DNA from: Desulfobulbaceae bacterium UBA2276
GTDB taxonomy: Bacteria; Desulfobacterota; Desulfobulbia; Desulfobulbales; Desulfocapsaceae
Assembly (NCBI GenBank): GCA_002347085.1
Contig: DDWW01000008.1
Span: forward strand, 1 to 64,000
Length of the DNA: 64,000 bases
Reading direction: 5' to 3'
Below, piece after piece: positions 8,425-16,369 of this stretch. A program made the translations under genes and the position numbers. Under the pieces are notes generated by a model that was not told the DNA's origin, ran no database searches, and saw only the letters and a program-made list of their open reading frames with translations. The number at the start of each line of letters is the position of its first letter. The first letter of the stretch is position 1.

Positions 8425-9326
8425 TGGAGCCCTCTTCAAGAACCCTTACCCTCGGTTATTCACCCTGTCCTAACGACACCTTTATCTTTTATGCCTTAAC
8501 CCATGGCAAGATTGCGCTACCGGAGGCAAGGCTTGGTGTTCCGGTGCTGGCAGACGTGGAAACCCTGAATGGCTGGGCCTTACAGCACAAGCTGGATGTA
8601 ACGAAACTCTCGTTTCATGCCTTGGGTCAGGTGCTTGATGAATACTGTGTGTTATCAGCGGGCAGTGCCCTGGGGAGAGGGTGCGGTCCCTTGTTGGTGG
8701 CCCGTAAACCCCTTGATTTGAGCAATCCTGGTCGTTATACCCTTGCCATCCCTGGGCGGCTGACTACTGCGGCCCTCCTCTTTCAGCTCTTTCTGCCCTC
8801 GTGTGCGCAGGTCAAGGACGGCTCCGTGTCGCGGGCGCCAAGGACGGCGCAGGAACGACCGAATCTGGTGGAGATGCGCTTTGATACTATTATCGACGCG
8901 GTGAATCGGGGCGAGGTGGATGGAGGGGTTATTATCCATGAAAGTCGGTTCACCTATGAGCAGACGGGCCTGATCTGCCTTCAGGATCTTGGTCAGTGGT
9001 GGGAGCAGACCACCGGCCATTCTATCCCCTTGGGCTGTATCGCCGCCAGGCGTTCGCTGGGACGGGGACGAATTGCGGCGATTGATCGGGCCATCCGGGC
9101 CTCTATTGAGTGGGCCACGGCCCATCCTGAACAGTGCCTGCCCTATATCAGAGAGTATTCCCAAGAGATGGATAGCCAGGTAGTGCAGGATCATATTGGT
9201 CTGTATGTCAATGATTTCTCACGGGAGCTTGGGACAGAGGGGCTGACAGCCATTGAGGCTTTTCTGGAGCGGGGAAGAGCTGCGGGCTTCCTGCCGCGCT
9301 CCAGCCATGCTGTCATGATCCCCTGA
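8421..9326 (+). CDS. mqnD: 1,4-dihydroxy-6-naphthoate synthase MqnD
   Basis: This 301-residue enzyme converts cyclic dehypoxanthine futalosine to 1,4-dihydroxy-6-naphthoate in futalosine-dependent menaquinone synthesis. It has a periplasmic-binding-protein-like fold but no signal peptide. The family motif GYSPCPNDTFIFYALTHGKI lies at residues 13-32, and VDGGVIIHESRFTYEQTGL is the second conserved block, with the proposed catalytic histidine. The start codon overlaps the mqnB stop by four bases. Together the two genes show that menaquinone is made by the futalosine route. Confidence 0.94.
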   Translation: MMEPSSRTLTLGYSPCPNDTFIFYALTHGKIALPEARLGVPVLADVETLNGWALQHKLDVTKLSFHALGQVLDEYCVLSAGSALGRGCGPLLVARKPLDLSNPGRYTLAIPGRLTTAALLFQLFLPSCAQVKDGSVSRAPRTAQERPNLVEMRFDTIIDAVNRGEVDGGVIIHESRFTYEQTGLICLQDLGQWWEQTTGHSIPLGCIAARRSLGRGRIAAIDRAIRASIEWATAHPEQCLPYIREYSQEMDSQVVQDHIGLYVNDFSRELGTEGLTAIEAFLERGRAAGFLPRSSHAVMIP

Positions 9327-9482
9327 AAACTTATCTTCTTGTTCAACCCCTGCGGTGTTCGATAGCTTGTATGCTTGGAATGTCAAAGGCATACCTGTGG
9401 TGAAATTGCTTTCATGTCTTGGAGTTCACGCTTATCTGATTGTGAACAAAAAAAACTTATTTTTCCAAGTATCCTTGAGGTC

Positions 9483-9588
9483 AGGCCCTTGTAAATAAAG
9501 AACATGGCTACCCGGGTGTTCGAAACGGCATAAAGAGCCGTAACGAACTAGTTATGAAAGGCCAAATTGTTTGCCAACGGCTCCTAAA
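9483..9588 (-). repeat. Copy E of the dispersed ~105-bp repeat
   Basis: On the minus strand this reads TTTAGGAGCCGTTGGCAAAC, then TTCGTTACGGCTCTTTATGC, and ends near TTTACAAGGGCCTGA. It aligns along its whole length with the copy at 34433-34539. Its left end stops 11 bases before the mobBA start codon, so it occupies the space where the promoter and ribosome-binding site of that gene would be expected. Confidence 0.8.
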
Positions 9589-9598
9589 GTGAAAAAGA

Positions 9599-10777
9599 AT
9601 GAAGACTATGAACCAGCAATCTGTTCAACTAAAAGACGGCCAGTTGTCCACACTGTCCGCAAAGTCCACGGCGTTCACATCGGCTCTGCCCATCTTGGGG
9701 ATCTGCGGCCTCTCAGGATCTGGAAAGACCACGCTCATTGAGGCAATGGTGCCGGAGCTGGTACGACGCGGGTTGCGGGTGGTGGTGGTCAAACATGATT
9801 GCCGGAATCTGGTAGTGGACGTGCCTGGCAAGGACAGCGATCGTCTGTATCTCGCTGGTGCCGATGTCTTTCTCCTTGGTGGCGAGGAGTTTGTCCGCCG
9901 TCATGGTGACTCTGGAGAAAACTTTGAATTTCAACTCTTGCAGCTTGCCCGTCGCTATGATCTGGTGCTGGTCGAGGGACATGGTCAGACTCCGGTTCCC
10001 AAAATCTGGCTCTTAGCTGACGATGGGAATGAGGCGTCTGCGGATGTCGAGGCAATCATCAGGGCTTTTCCTCGAGGCCCCGAGCGGGCAACACAGGTTC
10101 TTGATTTTCTCTTGTCCTGGCTCCAGGGGATCTGGCGCCAGACGCCGGTCTGGGCCTGTGTCTTGATTGGTGGTCGCAGTTCAAGGATGGGACGGCCCAA
10201 ACACCTGATTGAGAAGGAAAAAGATGAGAAAGAAAGCCCGGCCCTGCAAGAAGCAGCTTCCCGTGCAACCTGGCTGGAACATACGGTTGCCCTGCTGCAA
10301 CCCCTGGTCGGTGATAATATCGCCCTGTCGGGTGGTGGCCAAGTGCCGGAATCTCTGGCGCACCTCCCCCGCCTCCCTGATATCCCGGAGGCGCGAGGCC
10401 CCTTGACCGGTATCCTTGCCGCCATGCGCTGGCAGCCTACGGTCTCCTGGCTGCTTATTGCCTGTGACATGCCGGATATCAGCGCCGGCGCCCTGACTTG
10501 GCTGCTTGGTCGTCGCCAGCCTGGCTGCTGGGGTGTGGTGCCCCGTCTCCAGGAAGATGGGTATGTGGAGCCGCTGCTCGCCCACTATGATTATCGTTGC
10601 GCCCCTCTCTTTGAAGGGCTTCTTGCCTCAGGTTCGTTGCGGATTGGCCAGATTGCCAGGCAAAATAAAATTGAGACCCCTCTTGTTCCCCTGGAGCTCA
10701 GGGCATCCTGGCATAATATCAATACCCCCCAGGAACTGGCCAGATCGCGTCAGTCGCGTCAGGCCGGAGCTGTTTAA
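9599..10777 (+). CDS. Fused MobB-MobA molybdenum cofactor protein
   Basis: This 392-residue protein joins two normally separate enzymes. Residues about 30-175 are MobB, a GTP-binding adaptor with the P-loop GLSGSGKTT (37-45), VVVVKHD and VEGHGQTPVPKI. Residues about 185-385 are MobA, molybdenum cofactor guanylyltransferase, with the nucleotide-binding LIGGRSSRMGRPK (189-201) and the metal-binding LIACDMPDIS. It adds GMP to molybdopterin to give the bis-MGD cofactor. ATG 9599 and ATG 9608 are both possible starts, and the ribosome-binding site is weak. A dispersed repeat ends just upstream. Confidence 0.92.
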   Translation: MKTMNQQSVQLKDGQLSTLSAKSTAFTSALPILGICGLSGSGKTTLIEAMVPELVRRGLRVVVVKHDCRNLVVDVPGKDSDRLYLAGADVFLLGGEEFVRRHGDSGENFEFQLLQLARRYDLVLVEGHGQTPVPKIWLLADDGNEASADVEAIIRAFPRGPERATQVLDFLLSWLQGIWRQTPVWACVLIGGRSSRMGRPKHLIEKEKDEKESPALQEAASRATWLEHTVALLQPLVGDNIALSGGGQVPESLAHLPRLPDIPEARGPLTGILAAMRWQPTVSWLLIACDMPDISAGALTWLLGRRQPGCWGVVPRLQEDGYVEPLLAHYDYRCAPLFEGLLASGSLRIGQIARQNKIETPLVPLELRASWHNINTPQELARSRQSRQAGAV

Positions 10778-10797
10778 GGCTCCCGCAAAAATTGCCT

Positions 10798-12126
10798 TTA
10801 CGTCTTGGCATGGTCAAAGAAGGCTGACTCTTGCTGCGGGTGGGTGCTGCGGGCGACCAGGACCTTGTCCACCCGATTATGGTCCATGTCCATGACCTCG
10901 AAACGCCAACCTCCCCACTCGAAATGACTGGCTGCGACCGGGATGTGGCCCATCATGTGCATGATGAAGCCGCCCAGGGTATTGAAGCTGTTTTCTTCCT
11001 CTCCCGGCCACTGCTCATCGATTTTCAGGACAGACCTGGCGTGTTCAATAGTCACACTGCCGTCGATCAGCCAGGATCCATCTTCACGGGCGACGATGTC
11101 TTGTTCTTCAGGGGTGGTGGAAGAGGGGAGTTCACCGACGATGGAGGTCAGGACGTCGGTGAGGGTGACCAGCCCCTGTAATTCGCCATATTCGTCAACA
11201 ATGAGCGCGCATTGCAGGCGGGCCTTGCGGAAGTTTTCGAGTAATTGGGTGGTGGTTACCCCTTCCGGGACATAGAGTGGCGGACGGAGGGACTGCTCTA
11301 TTTCAAGTGGCTCACCCGCCAATGCGGACTTGAGTAAATCTGAGATATGCAGGAGGCCGACGATATGGTCAAGCCCGTCATGACAGACGACAATGCGGGT
11401 GTGGGGGCATTCGGCAAGGCGGTTACGAATCGTTGACTCCGGTTCGTCCAGATCAAGGGTGTAGATGTCCTGGCGGTGGGTCATGATCGCCCCGATGCGT
11501 TGCTCGTCAAGGCGGAGCACGTTGGAGACGATGGCCTGTTCGCTTTCATGAAACACGCCCGCCTCGGCGCCTTGCTCCATCAGCAGTTTGATCTCATCGT
11601 TGGTGATGGGCGGCTCATCCGTGCTGCGGGCGCGGAAGATGCGGAGCAGGATGTCGGAAGATGTGGAGATCAGCCATACCAGAGGTTTTCCTATCCTTGC
11701 CAGCATATTCATGGGCGAGGCGATCAGGGAGGCAATGGTTTCCGGGGCGAGCAGGCCCAGGCGCTTAGGTACCAGCTCACCAATAACCACGGAAAAATAG
11801 GTGAGGGCCACGACCACTGTCGTGAGTGCAATGCCTCGGGCATGGGGCTCAATCAGTGCGAACTGGGCCAGCCATGCCGTTAATGGATCGGCCAGCACCG
11901 TTTCTCCAATGGCGCCGGAAAGAATACCCACCGTGGTGATACCTATCTGGATTGTGGAGAGAAAAGAGGCCGGATCGTTGTGCAATGACAGCGCCCCTTG
12001 AGCCCCAGGGCTGCCGTCATCGGCCAGTCGTTGCAGGCGCGCCTTCCGGGAAGAGACGACAGCGATTTCCGACATGGATAAAACGCCGTTAAGAACAATG
12101 AGCAATAAGAGCAGGGTTATTTCCAT
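10798..12126 (-). CDS. CNNM/CorC (hemolysin C-like) transporter family protein
   Basis: This 442-residue protein has the HlyC/CorC architecture. An N-terminal DUF21 membrane domain (about residues 1-190) starts MEITLLLLLIVLNGVLSMSE. A CBS pair (about 205-325) includes the phrases IMTHRQDIYTLD and LLHISDLLKS. A C-terminal CorC_HlyC domain (about 345-430) contains WLIDGSVTIEHA. The family is linked to Mg2+/Co2+ export. The frame is open further upstream, but ATG 12126 opens the first transmembrane helix and has AGGA upstream. It converges with mobBA, only 20 bases apart. Confidence 0.9.
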   Translation of the reverse strand: MEITLLLLLIVLNGVLSMSEIAVVSSRKARLQRLADDGSPGAQGALSLHNDPASFLSTIQIGITTVGILSGAIGETVLADPLTAWLAQFALIEPHARGIALTTVVVALTYFSVVIGELVPKRLGLLAPETIASLIASPMNMLARIGKPLVWLISTSSDILLRIFRARSTDEPPITNDEIKLLMEQGAEAGVFHESEQAIVSNVLRLDEQRIGAIMTHRQDIYTLDLDEPESTIRNRLAECPHTRIVVCHDGLDHIVGLLHISDLLKSALAGEPLEIEQSLRPPLYVPEGVTTTQLLENFRKARLQCALIVDEYGELQGLVTLTDVLTSIVGELPSSTTPEEQDIVAREDGSWLIDGSVTIEHARSVLKIDEQWPGEEENSFNTLGGFIMHMMGHIPVAASHFEWGGWRFEVMDMDHNRVDKVLVARSTHPQQESAFFDHAKT

Positions 12127-12258
12127 CGAGAAAGCCGTCCTTGTCGATTGGGTGATTTGCAGATACGTGATAGGATTAACGTGATTGCAGGGAGCCACCT
12201 TTGATATCCCGGGCTGGGCCTGGCCGTTTAGTTGGCGCCAGAGCTGCAACGTTCAAGA

Positions 12259-12315
12259 CTTTTGCAAGAAGTTTAAAATGATTATACAATATATCATCAA
12301 AAGCTTGCAAAAAAG
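12259..12315. repeat. Imperfect inverted repeat
   Basis: Arms CTTTTGCAAG (12259-12268) and CTTGCAAAAAAG (12304-12315) flank an AT-rich centre that contains a second small inverted repeat, ATGAT...ATCAT. It lies in the 442-base gap between the CorC-type gene and bpt. It may be a promoter-region hairpin or the scar of an element, and I see no gene in it. Confidence 0.45.
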
Positions 12316-12403
12316 AAACGGGGAGTGAGGTTAACCCTGAATACGTATCTTTTCTGAGGATGAGATACTCAAAGGGGTGCAGGCCAGGGACCTTGCGTAA
12401 CAC

Positions 12404-12539
12404 GAGTTGCCTCAGGCGGTGCGGGAGGTGTTTGCGCTGGAGATGAATACGGAGCGCCGGGAAATATAATGTCGCCGGCGCCAATATTGCCGGATTTGTC
12501 AAGGTGGCTCGTGCCCTGATGGAACAGGAGCTGGTGTAG
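12404..12539 (+). pseudogene. Decayed 3' end of glutamate dehydrogenase
   Basis: Three frames in succession give pieces in the order expected of an NADP-type glutamate dehydrogenase C-terminus. They are LPQAVREVFALEMN, then DEYGAPGN, then VAGANIAGFVKVARALMEQ, which ends in ELV and TAG at 12537-12539. The last piece matches the near-invariant GANIAGF(V/L)KVA(D/R)A end of GdhA. At least two frame changes separate the pieces, and no upstream part of the gene is present. This is therefore a remnant, not a gene. It lies 30 bases before bpt, whose expression signals may derive from it. Confidence 0.7.
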
Positions 12540-12568
12540 GGACGGCGGAAAGGGTTCTCAATCTTGTT

Positions 12569-13336
12569 ATGACTCAATACGATCAACAATGCGCCTTGGA
12601 GTTTGCGGAACTGCAGCCCCGTTTCGATGAGTATTTTGTCGAGATGGCAGTGGAGTGTCCGTATCATCTTCCCCATGAAGCTGTCTTCTATCAGGCCCTG
12701 TTTGCCCCGCTCCCCGAGCGGGTCATGGAGTTGTTTCTGGCCCAGGGGTATCGCCGGAACGGGAATTGTCTGTACGCTATGCACTGCCGAGGTTGTTCCG
12801 CCTGTGTCCCCATCCGTCTGCGTCCGCAGGAGCTGCGGCTCAATCGAAATCAGCGTCGAGTGATGAAAAAAAATCAGGATCTGGAGATCGAGATCGGCCC
12901 GGTGCAATTGAGCCCTGTAAATCTGGCCTTGTGTCAGAAGTTCCTGTCTCATCGTTATCCGCACAAAAATAATCAGGCCGAGAGTTATTATTCCGGTTTT
13001 TTTTTGACCGCGATTGTCTCCTGTCTGGAGATTCGTTACCGCTTGGATGGCAGGCTGGTGGGGTGTGCTATTGTTGATGTGGGTGAAAATTGGTTGAATG
13101 CGGTCTATTTTTATTTTGATCCTACTGAAGCCAGACGGAGTCTGGGGACCTTTAATATCCTGACCCTGGCGGAGTTTTGCCGTATGCGGCAAATGGATTT
13201 TCTTTATCTTGGCTATTATATTGAGTCAGTGGCGGCCATGAATTATAAAAGCCGCTTTATGCCCCATTATCTGTATCTTGAAGGTAGGTGGGTGGTAAAG
13301 GATAGAAACAACAAGGGAGGGGCAACCTATGCATGA
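12569..13336 (+). CDS. bpt: Aspartate/glutamate leucyl- or arginyltransferase (Bpt/Ate)
   Basis: This 255-residue enzyme transfers an amino acid from aminoacyl-tRNA to the N-terminus of proteins, marking them for degradation by the N-end rule. The N-terminal ATE domain shows the conserved cysteines C30 and C73/C76/C79 in MHCRGCSAC. The C-terminal GNAT-like domain holds VGCAIVDVG, YFYFDPTEARRSLG and YLGYYI. Length and motifs fit Bpt. Whether leucine or arginine is used cannot be read from the sequence. Its end overlaps amrS by eight bases. Confidence 0.93.
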   Translation: MTQYDQQCALEFAELQPRFDEYFVEMAVECPYHLPHEAVFYQALFAPLPERVMELFLAQGYRRNGNCLYAMHCRGCSACVPIRLRPQELRLNRNQRRVMKKNQDLEIEIGPVQLSPVNLALCQKFLSHRYPHKNNQAESYYSGFFLTAIVSCLEIRYRLDGRLVGCAIVDVGENWLNAVYFYFDPTEARRSLGTFNILTLAEFCRMRQMDFLYLGYYIESVAAMNYKSRFMPHYLYLEGRWVVKDRNNKGGATYA

Positions 13337-14345
13337 GGCGCAATTGTACAGGCAGGGCAGCAAAGAGGGTGAGGTGATCTGCGAGCTCTGCGCCCATCAC
13401 TGTCGAATCAAAGACGGGCATCGTGGGCTTTGCGGGGTGCGTGAGAACCAGAGCGGGGTCTTGTACAGTCTGGTCTATGGCTGGTTGGTGGCTGAGCATG
13501 TGGATCCGATTGAGAAGAAACCCCTGTTTCATCTGCTGCCGGGAAGCCGGTCGTATTCTATCTCTACAGTGGGTTGCAATTTTCATTGCCGTCATTGTCA
13601 GAATTTTTCTATTTCTCAGCCCGGTGCCTTTCGTGCTGACGCCCCCCCCGGGATCCTTCGATCGCCTGATTATGTAGTGGAGCGCGCGGTGCTAAGCGGC
13701 TGCCAATCGATCAGTTATACCTATGTGGAGCCAACAATCTTCTTCGAGTTTGCCTATGATTGTTCCGTGCTGGCCCGTAAGCAGGGGGTGAAGAATATCT
13801 TCGTCTCCAATGGTTATATGGCGGAGAAAACAACCCGTAAATTGGCCCCAATTCTGGATGGTATCAATATCGACATTAAGGCCTTCAAGGATGATTTTTA
13901 CCGACAGATATGCGGTGCCCGCCTGCAACCGGTGCTGGATACGGTACGGCTCATGCACGAGCTTGGGGTGTGGGTGGAGATTACCACCTTGATTATTCCC
14001 GGGCTCAATGATGGCAAAGATGAACTCACTGAAATCGCTGAATTTATAGCTTCGATTGATCCGTCTATGCCCTGGCATGTGACGGCCTTCCATCCTACCT
14101 ATAAATTGACCGATCGCCCGGCCACCTCGCTGCAATCTCTGCAACAGGCCCAGGAGATCGGATTCTCGGCCGGACTCAAGTTTGTTTACGCCGGAAACAT
14201 TCCGGGCGCCGGCGGCGAAAATACCCTGTGTCCTTCGTGTCGGGCCGTGATGATTAAGCGCTGGGGGTTCAGTATCGAGGAAAACAGGTTGCTTGATGGG
14301 GCTTGTCCACAATGCGGTGAAAAGATTGCCGGAGTTTGGGGGTGA
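13329..14345 (+). CDS. amrS: AmmeMemoRadiSam system radical SAM enzyme AmrS
   Basis: This 338-residue radical SAM enzyme is recognised by an N-terminal zinc-type Cys region (CELCAHHCRIKDGHRGLCGVR) and the VDPIEKKPLFHLLPGS segment. The cluster motif is CNFHCRHC (C83, C87, C90). The C-terminus has another Cys pair set (CPSC, CPQCGE). By family knowledge AmrS works with AMMECR1 and Memo-like proteins in an uncharacterised modification pathway. Those partners are not in this window. GGGAGGGG inside the end of bpt serves as its ribosome-binding site, so the two genes are coupled. Confidence 0.93.
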   Translation: MHEAQLYRQGSKEGEVICELCAHHCRIKDGHRGLCGVRENQSGVLYSLVYGWLVAEHVDPIEKKPLFHLLPGSRSYSISTVGCNFHCRHCQNFSISQPGAFRADAPPGILRSPDYVVERAVLSGCQSISYTYVEPTIFFEFAYDCSVLARKQGVKNIFVSNGYMAEKTTRKLAPILDGINIDIKAFKDDFYRQICGARLQPVLDTVRLMHELGVWVEITTLIIPGLNDGKDELTEIAEFIASIDPSMPWHVTAFHPTYKLTDRPATSLQSLQQAQEIGFSAGLKFVYAGNIPGAGGENTLCPSCRAVMIKRWGFSIEENRLLDGACPQCGEKIAGVWG

Positions 14346-14419
14346 TACGTCGGGCGCCACAGGGCTTTCCGGTGAATACGGGGACAAGAATCAAGCAGCC
14401 TTGAGCCTCACCGCCCGAG

Positions 14420-14473
14420 TAAGCCGTTGTTCAACAATAACCAGTACTTTTTAGGTTCATGAACGGCTCCTTA
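14420..14473 (-). repeat. Short copy F of the dispersed repeat
   Basis: On the minus strand it reads TAAGGAGCCGTTCATGAACC to TTGTTGAACAACGGCTTA. Only the left and right ends of the ~105-bp repeat remain, joined without the central CGTTACGG...TATGCCG part. Its first base touches the stop codon of the pseudouridine synthase gene. Confidence 0.7.
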
Positions 14474-15391
14474 TCATCTCTTCTTTTCTGCTTCTTTCTT
14501 TTTTACAAAAAGGCGGTGAAACTTTCCCGGGATCTCGATCTTGAATTCCATCCGTTTGCCAGGGATGGTCGGGTGATTAAAGGAGAGGGAATAGGCGTGC
14601 AGGGCCATACGGCGTATGGGGTTGGTCTTGGAACCATATTTTTTGTCGCCGACTATGGGGTGGCCCAGGTCGGAGAGGTGGACGCGAATCTGGTTCTTGC
14701 GTCCGGTGATAAGCGTAATATCGAGCAGGGCGTATTCACCGTTTTCTTTTACTACCTGGTAGTTGGTCTTGGCCTCCTTACCCTCTTTTTCTTCCTCGTT
14801 GTTGCCTCGGACGGTATAGACCCGCAGGGCCTTTGATTCGGCAAGCGTGCTGGCAATCTGACCGGTCTTTGCATGGGGGACCCCTTCGACCACGGCGGAG
14901 TATCTCTTCTCTGCCTCTTCCCATTGTTCCTGGAGGATCTGTTTTACCGCCTCGTTTTTGGCAAAGACCAGCAGACCGGAGGTGCCTTGGTCTAATCGAT
15001 GGACGATAAAGATCCGCGCTTGCTGGGATTTCTCCTTCTCCTTGAGGTAGCTGCTGAGCAGGTAAAAGGCAGTCTTGCGCTTTTCCTTTTCGGTGGCAAT
15101 GGTCAGCAATCCCGCCGGTTTGTCGATGACAATGATGGCCTCGTCTTCATAGAGGATTGAGAGTCCCGGGCACGTCTTGGCCTCTTCGCGCATCTCCTGT
15201 TCGGAACGAACAGACACCATCTCGCCTGATCGTACAATCTGCTCCAGTCGGGTCGCAGGTTGCAGTGTCTCTTGGTCGCCAATGCTCACCGCTCTATGTT
15301 TGACTAATTGTTTCGCCTTGGTTTTTGAGTACCCAAGGTTGATAAGGATGCTCAGGAGGTCGGAATCGTGTTGGGGGCGAATGGTTTTCAT
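14474..15391 (-). CDS. RluA family pseudouridine synthase
   Basis: This protein of about 305 residues isomerises uridine to pseudouridine in RNA. An N-terminal S4 RNA-binding domain (about residues 8-65) precedes the catalytic domain with HRLDQGTSGLLVF, catalytic D134. The late motif is GRKNQIRVHLSDLGHPIVGD. The target base cannot be assigned among RluA, RluC and RluD types. I start at ATG 15391, whose ATGA overlaps the stop of the DUF1456 gene. The frame is open 29 codons further up. The gene ends against a dispersed repeat. Confidence 0.9.
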   Translation of the reverse strand: MKTIRPQHDSDLLSILINLGYSKTKAKQLVKHRAVSIGDQETLQPATRLEQIVRSGEMVSVRSEQEMREEAKTCPGLSILYEDEAIIVIDKPAGLLTIATEKEKRKTAFYLLSSYLKEKEKSQQARIFIVHRLDQGTSGLLVFAKNEAVKQILQEQWEEAEKRYSAVVEGVPHAKTGQIASTLAESKALRVYTVRGNNEEEKEGKEAKTNYQVVKENGEYALLDITLITGRKNQIRVHLSDLGHPIVGDKKYGSKTNPIRRMALHAYSLSFNHPTIPGKRMEFKIEIPGKFHRLFVKKKEAEKKR

Positions 15392-15891
15392 GAACGTTCC
15401 GGTCTTGCCGGGCGGGAACTCTCTCGCTGGCGAAGCGTGAGGCCTTTGAGGAAGCTCCGGAGAAATTGATTGCCGCATTCCTTGTAATTTTTATGGCCCT
15501 CTTTTCTGAATAACGCACTCATCTTGGCCTTGGTAATGCCTGTCGCATTGGCCAGTTTCAGGATTGTCAGCAGGTCATCTTCCTGGAGCTCTAAGGCTAT
15601 GCGCAGTTTTTTGAGGATGATATTATTGGTGATGGGCGATGCGACAGCCGCCTGAATGGGCGCGTTCTCTTTGCAGCCTCTTCTGTCGATGATGAGACCA
15701 TCGAGAAAGGAGGTCATGATCTGATCGCTGCAGGCTTTGTAGCCTTCTTCCTCTTCTTTTTTCAGTAAGTCAGCGACGGACGTCTCTGCCAGGTCGTGCC
15801 CCCCGAGTCTGCACAGCTCAACGATTTTTGTGTCGTGGAGGTCGAGTGCGTATCGAATCCGGCGGATAATGTCATTGTTGGTCATGGTCAT
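15388..15891 (-). CDS. DUF1456 (YehS-like) protein
   Basis: This 167-residue protein consists of two copies of the DUF1456 unit. They begin TNNDIIRRIRYALDLHD and TNNIILKKLRIALELQE, about 88 residues apart, and each is followed by a Lys-rich helix and a GYKAC/NYKEC plus FLDGL/FLKGL motif. The E. coli homologue is YehS, of unknown function. AGGA lies seven bases before ATG 15891. The stop overlaps the next gene by four bases (ATGA), which suggests joint expression with the pseudouridine synthase. Confidence 0.88.
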   Translation of the reverse strand: MTMTNNDIIRRIRYALDLHDTKIVELCRLGGHDLAETSVADLLKKEEEEGYKACSDQIMTSFLDGLIIDRRGCKENAPIQAAVASPITNNIILKKLRIALELQEDDLLTILKLANATGITKAKMSALFRKEGHKNYKECGNQFLRSFLKGLTLRQRESSRPARPERS

Positions 15892-15957
15892 GGAGTATTC
15901 CTGATGATCTCTCTGAACGGTGATCTTGATCGTATCTTTTTGTTCAGAGTAGGTTGG

Positions 15958-16275
15958 TTATTTATGGTCTTCAGCGGGTGCCGGCACTTCTTTAGGGTCT
16001 GCCGCTTTCTCGGTGGTCTGGGGACTGCTTTTCAGGACAGTGGCCGACATGTCGGCTGCGGCCTTGCGGGCTGTATCTTTTATTTCCTTGGCCTTTTCGG
16101 CGAAGTTCTGGGAGCTTGTTGCGGTCTTGTCGATTACCTCCTTGGCCTTATCAGCTGCGGCTTGAATGGCCGACTCTTTCTTGGGCTGTTCCTTGGGTTC
16201 CTCACTGCTGCATCCGGAAAGTAAGAAGCTGGTGCATGCGGCACTTATGCAAGCGATTACCAAAATTTTTTTCAT
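15958..16275 (-). CDS. Small Ala/Lys-rich lipoprotein
   Basis: This 105-residue protein has a lipoprotein signal with the lipobox LSGC (C22). The mature part is acidic and basic by turns and helix-prone, with many Ala-Lys-Glu runs such as ADKAKEVIDK and AEKAKEIKDTARKAA. It ends in a Pro-rich tail. This resembles late-embryogenesis-like or periplasmic spacer lipoproteins, and no conserved family is recognised. AGGAG lies before ATG 16275. It is convergent with nothing and follows the YihY-type gene on the same strand at a distance of 94 bases. Confidence 0.75.
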   Translation of the reverse strand: MKKILVIACISAACTSFLLSGCSSEEPKEQPKKESAIQAAADKAKEVIDKTATSSQNFAEKAKEIKDTARKAAADMSATVLKSSPQTTEKAADPKEVPAPAEDHK

Positions 16276-16369
16276 GTTCCTTTCTCCTGAGGTGAAATGT
16301 TGAGAGTAAATATGAAGATGACATTGCCAGATGATGCTATAGCGTACACCATCTTTTTCGAGATGGGTA

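Noticed and set aside
12176..13192. Long minus-strand frame opposite bpt
   Set aside because: It is antisense to a gene with intact cysteine motifs and has no recognisable domain.
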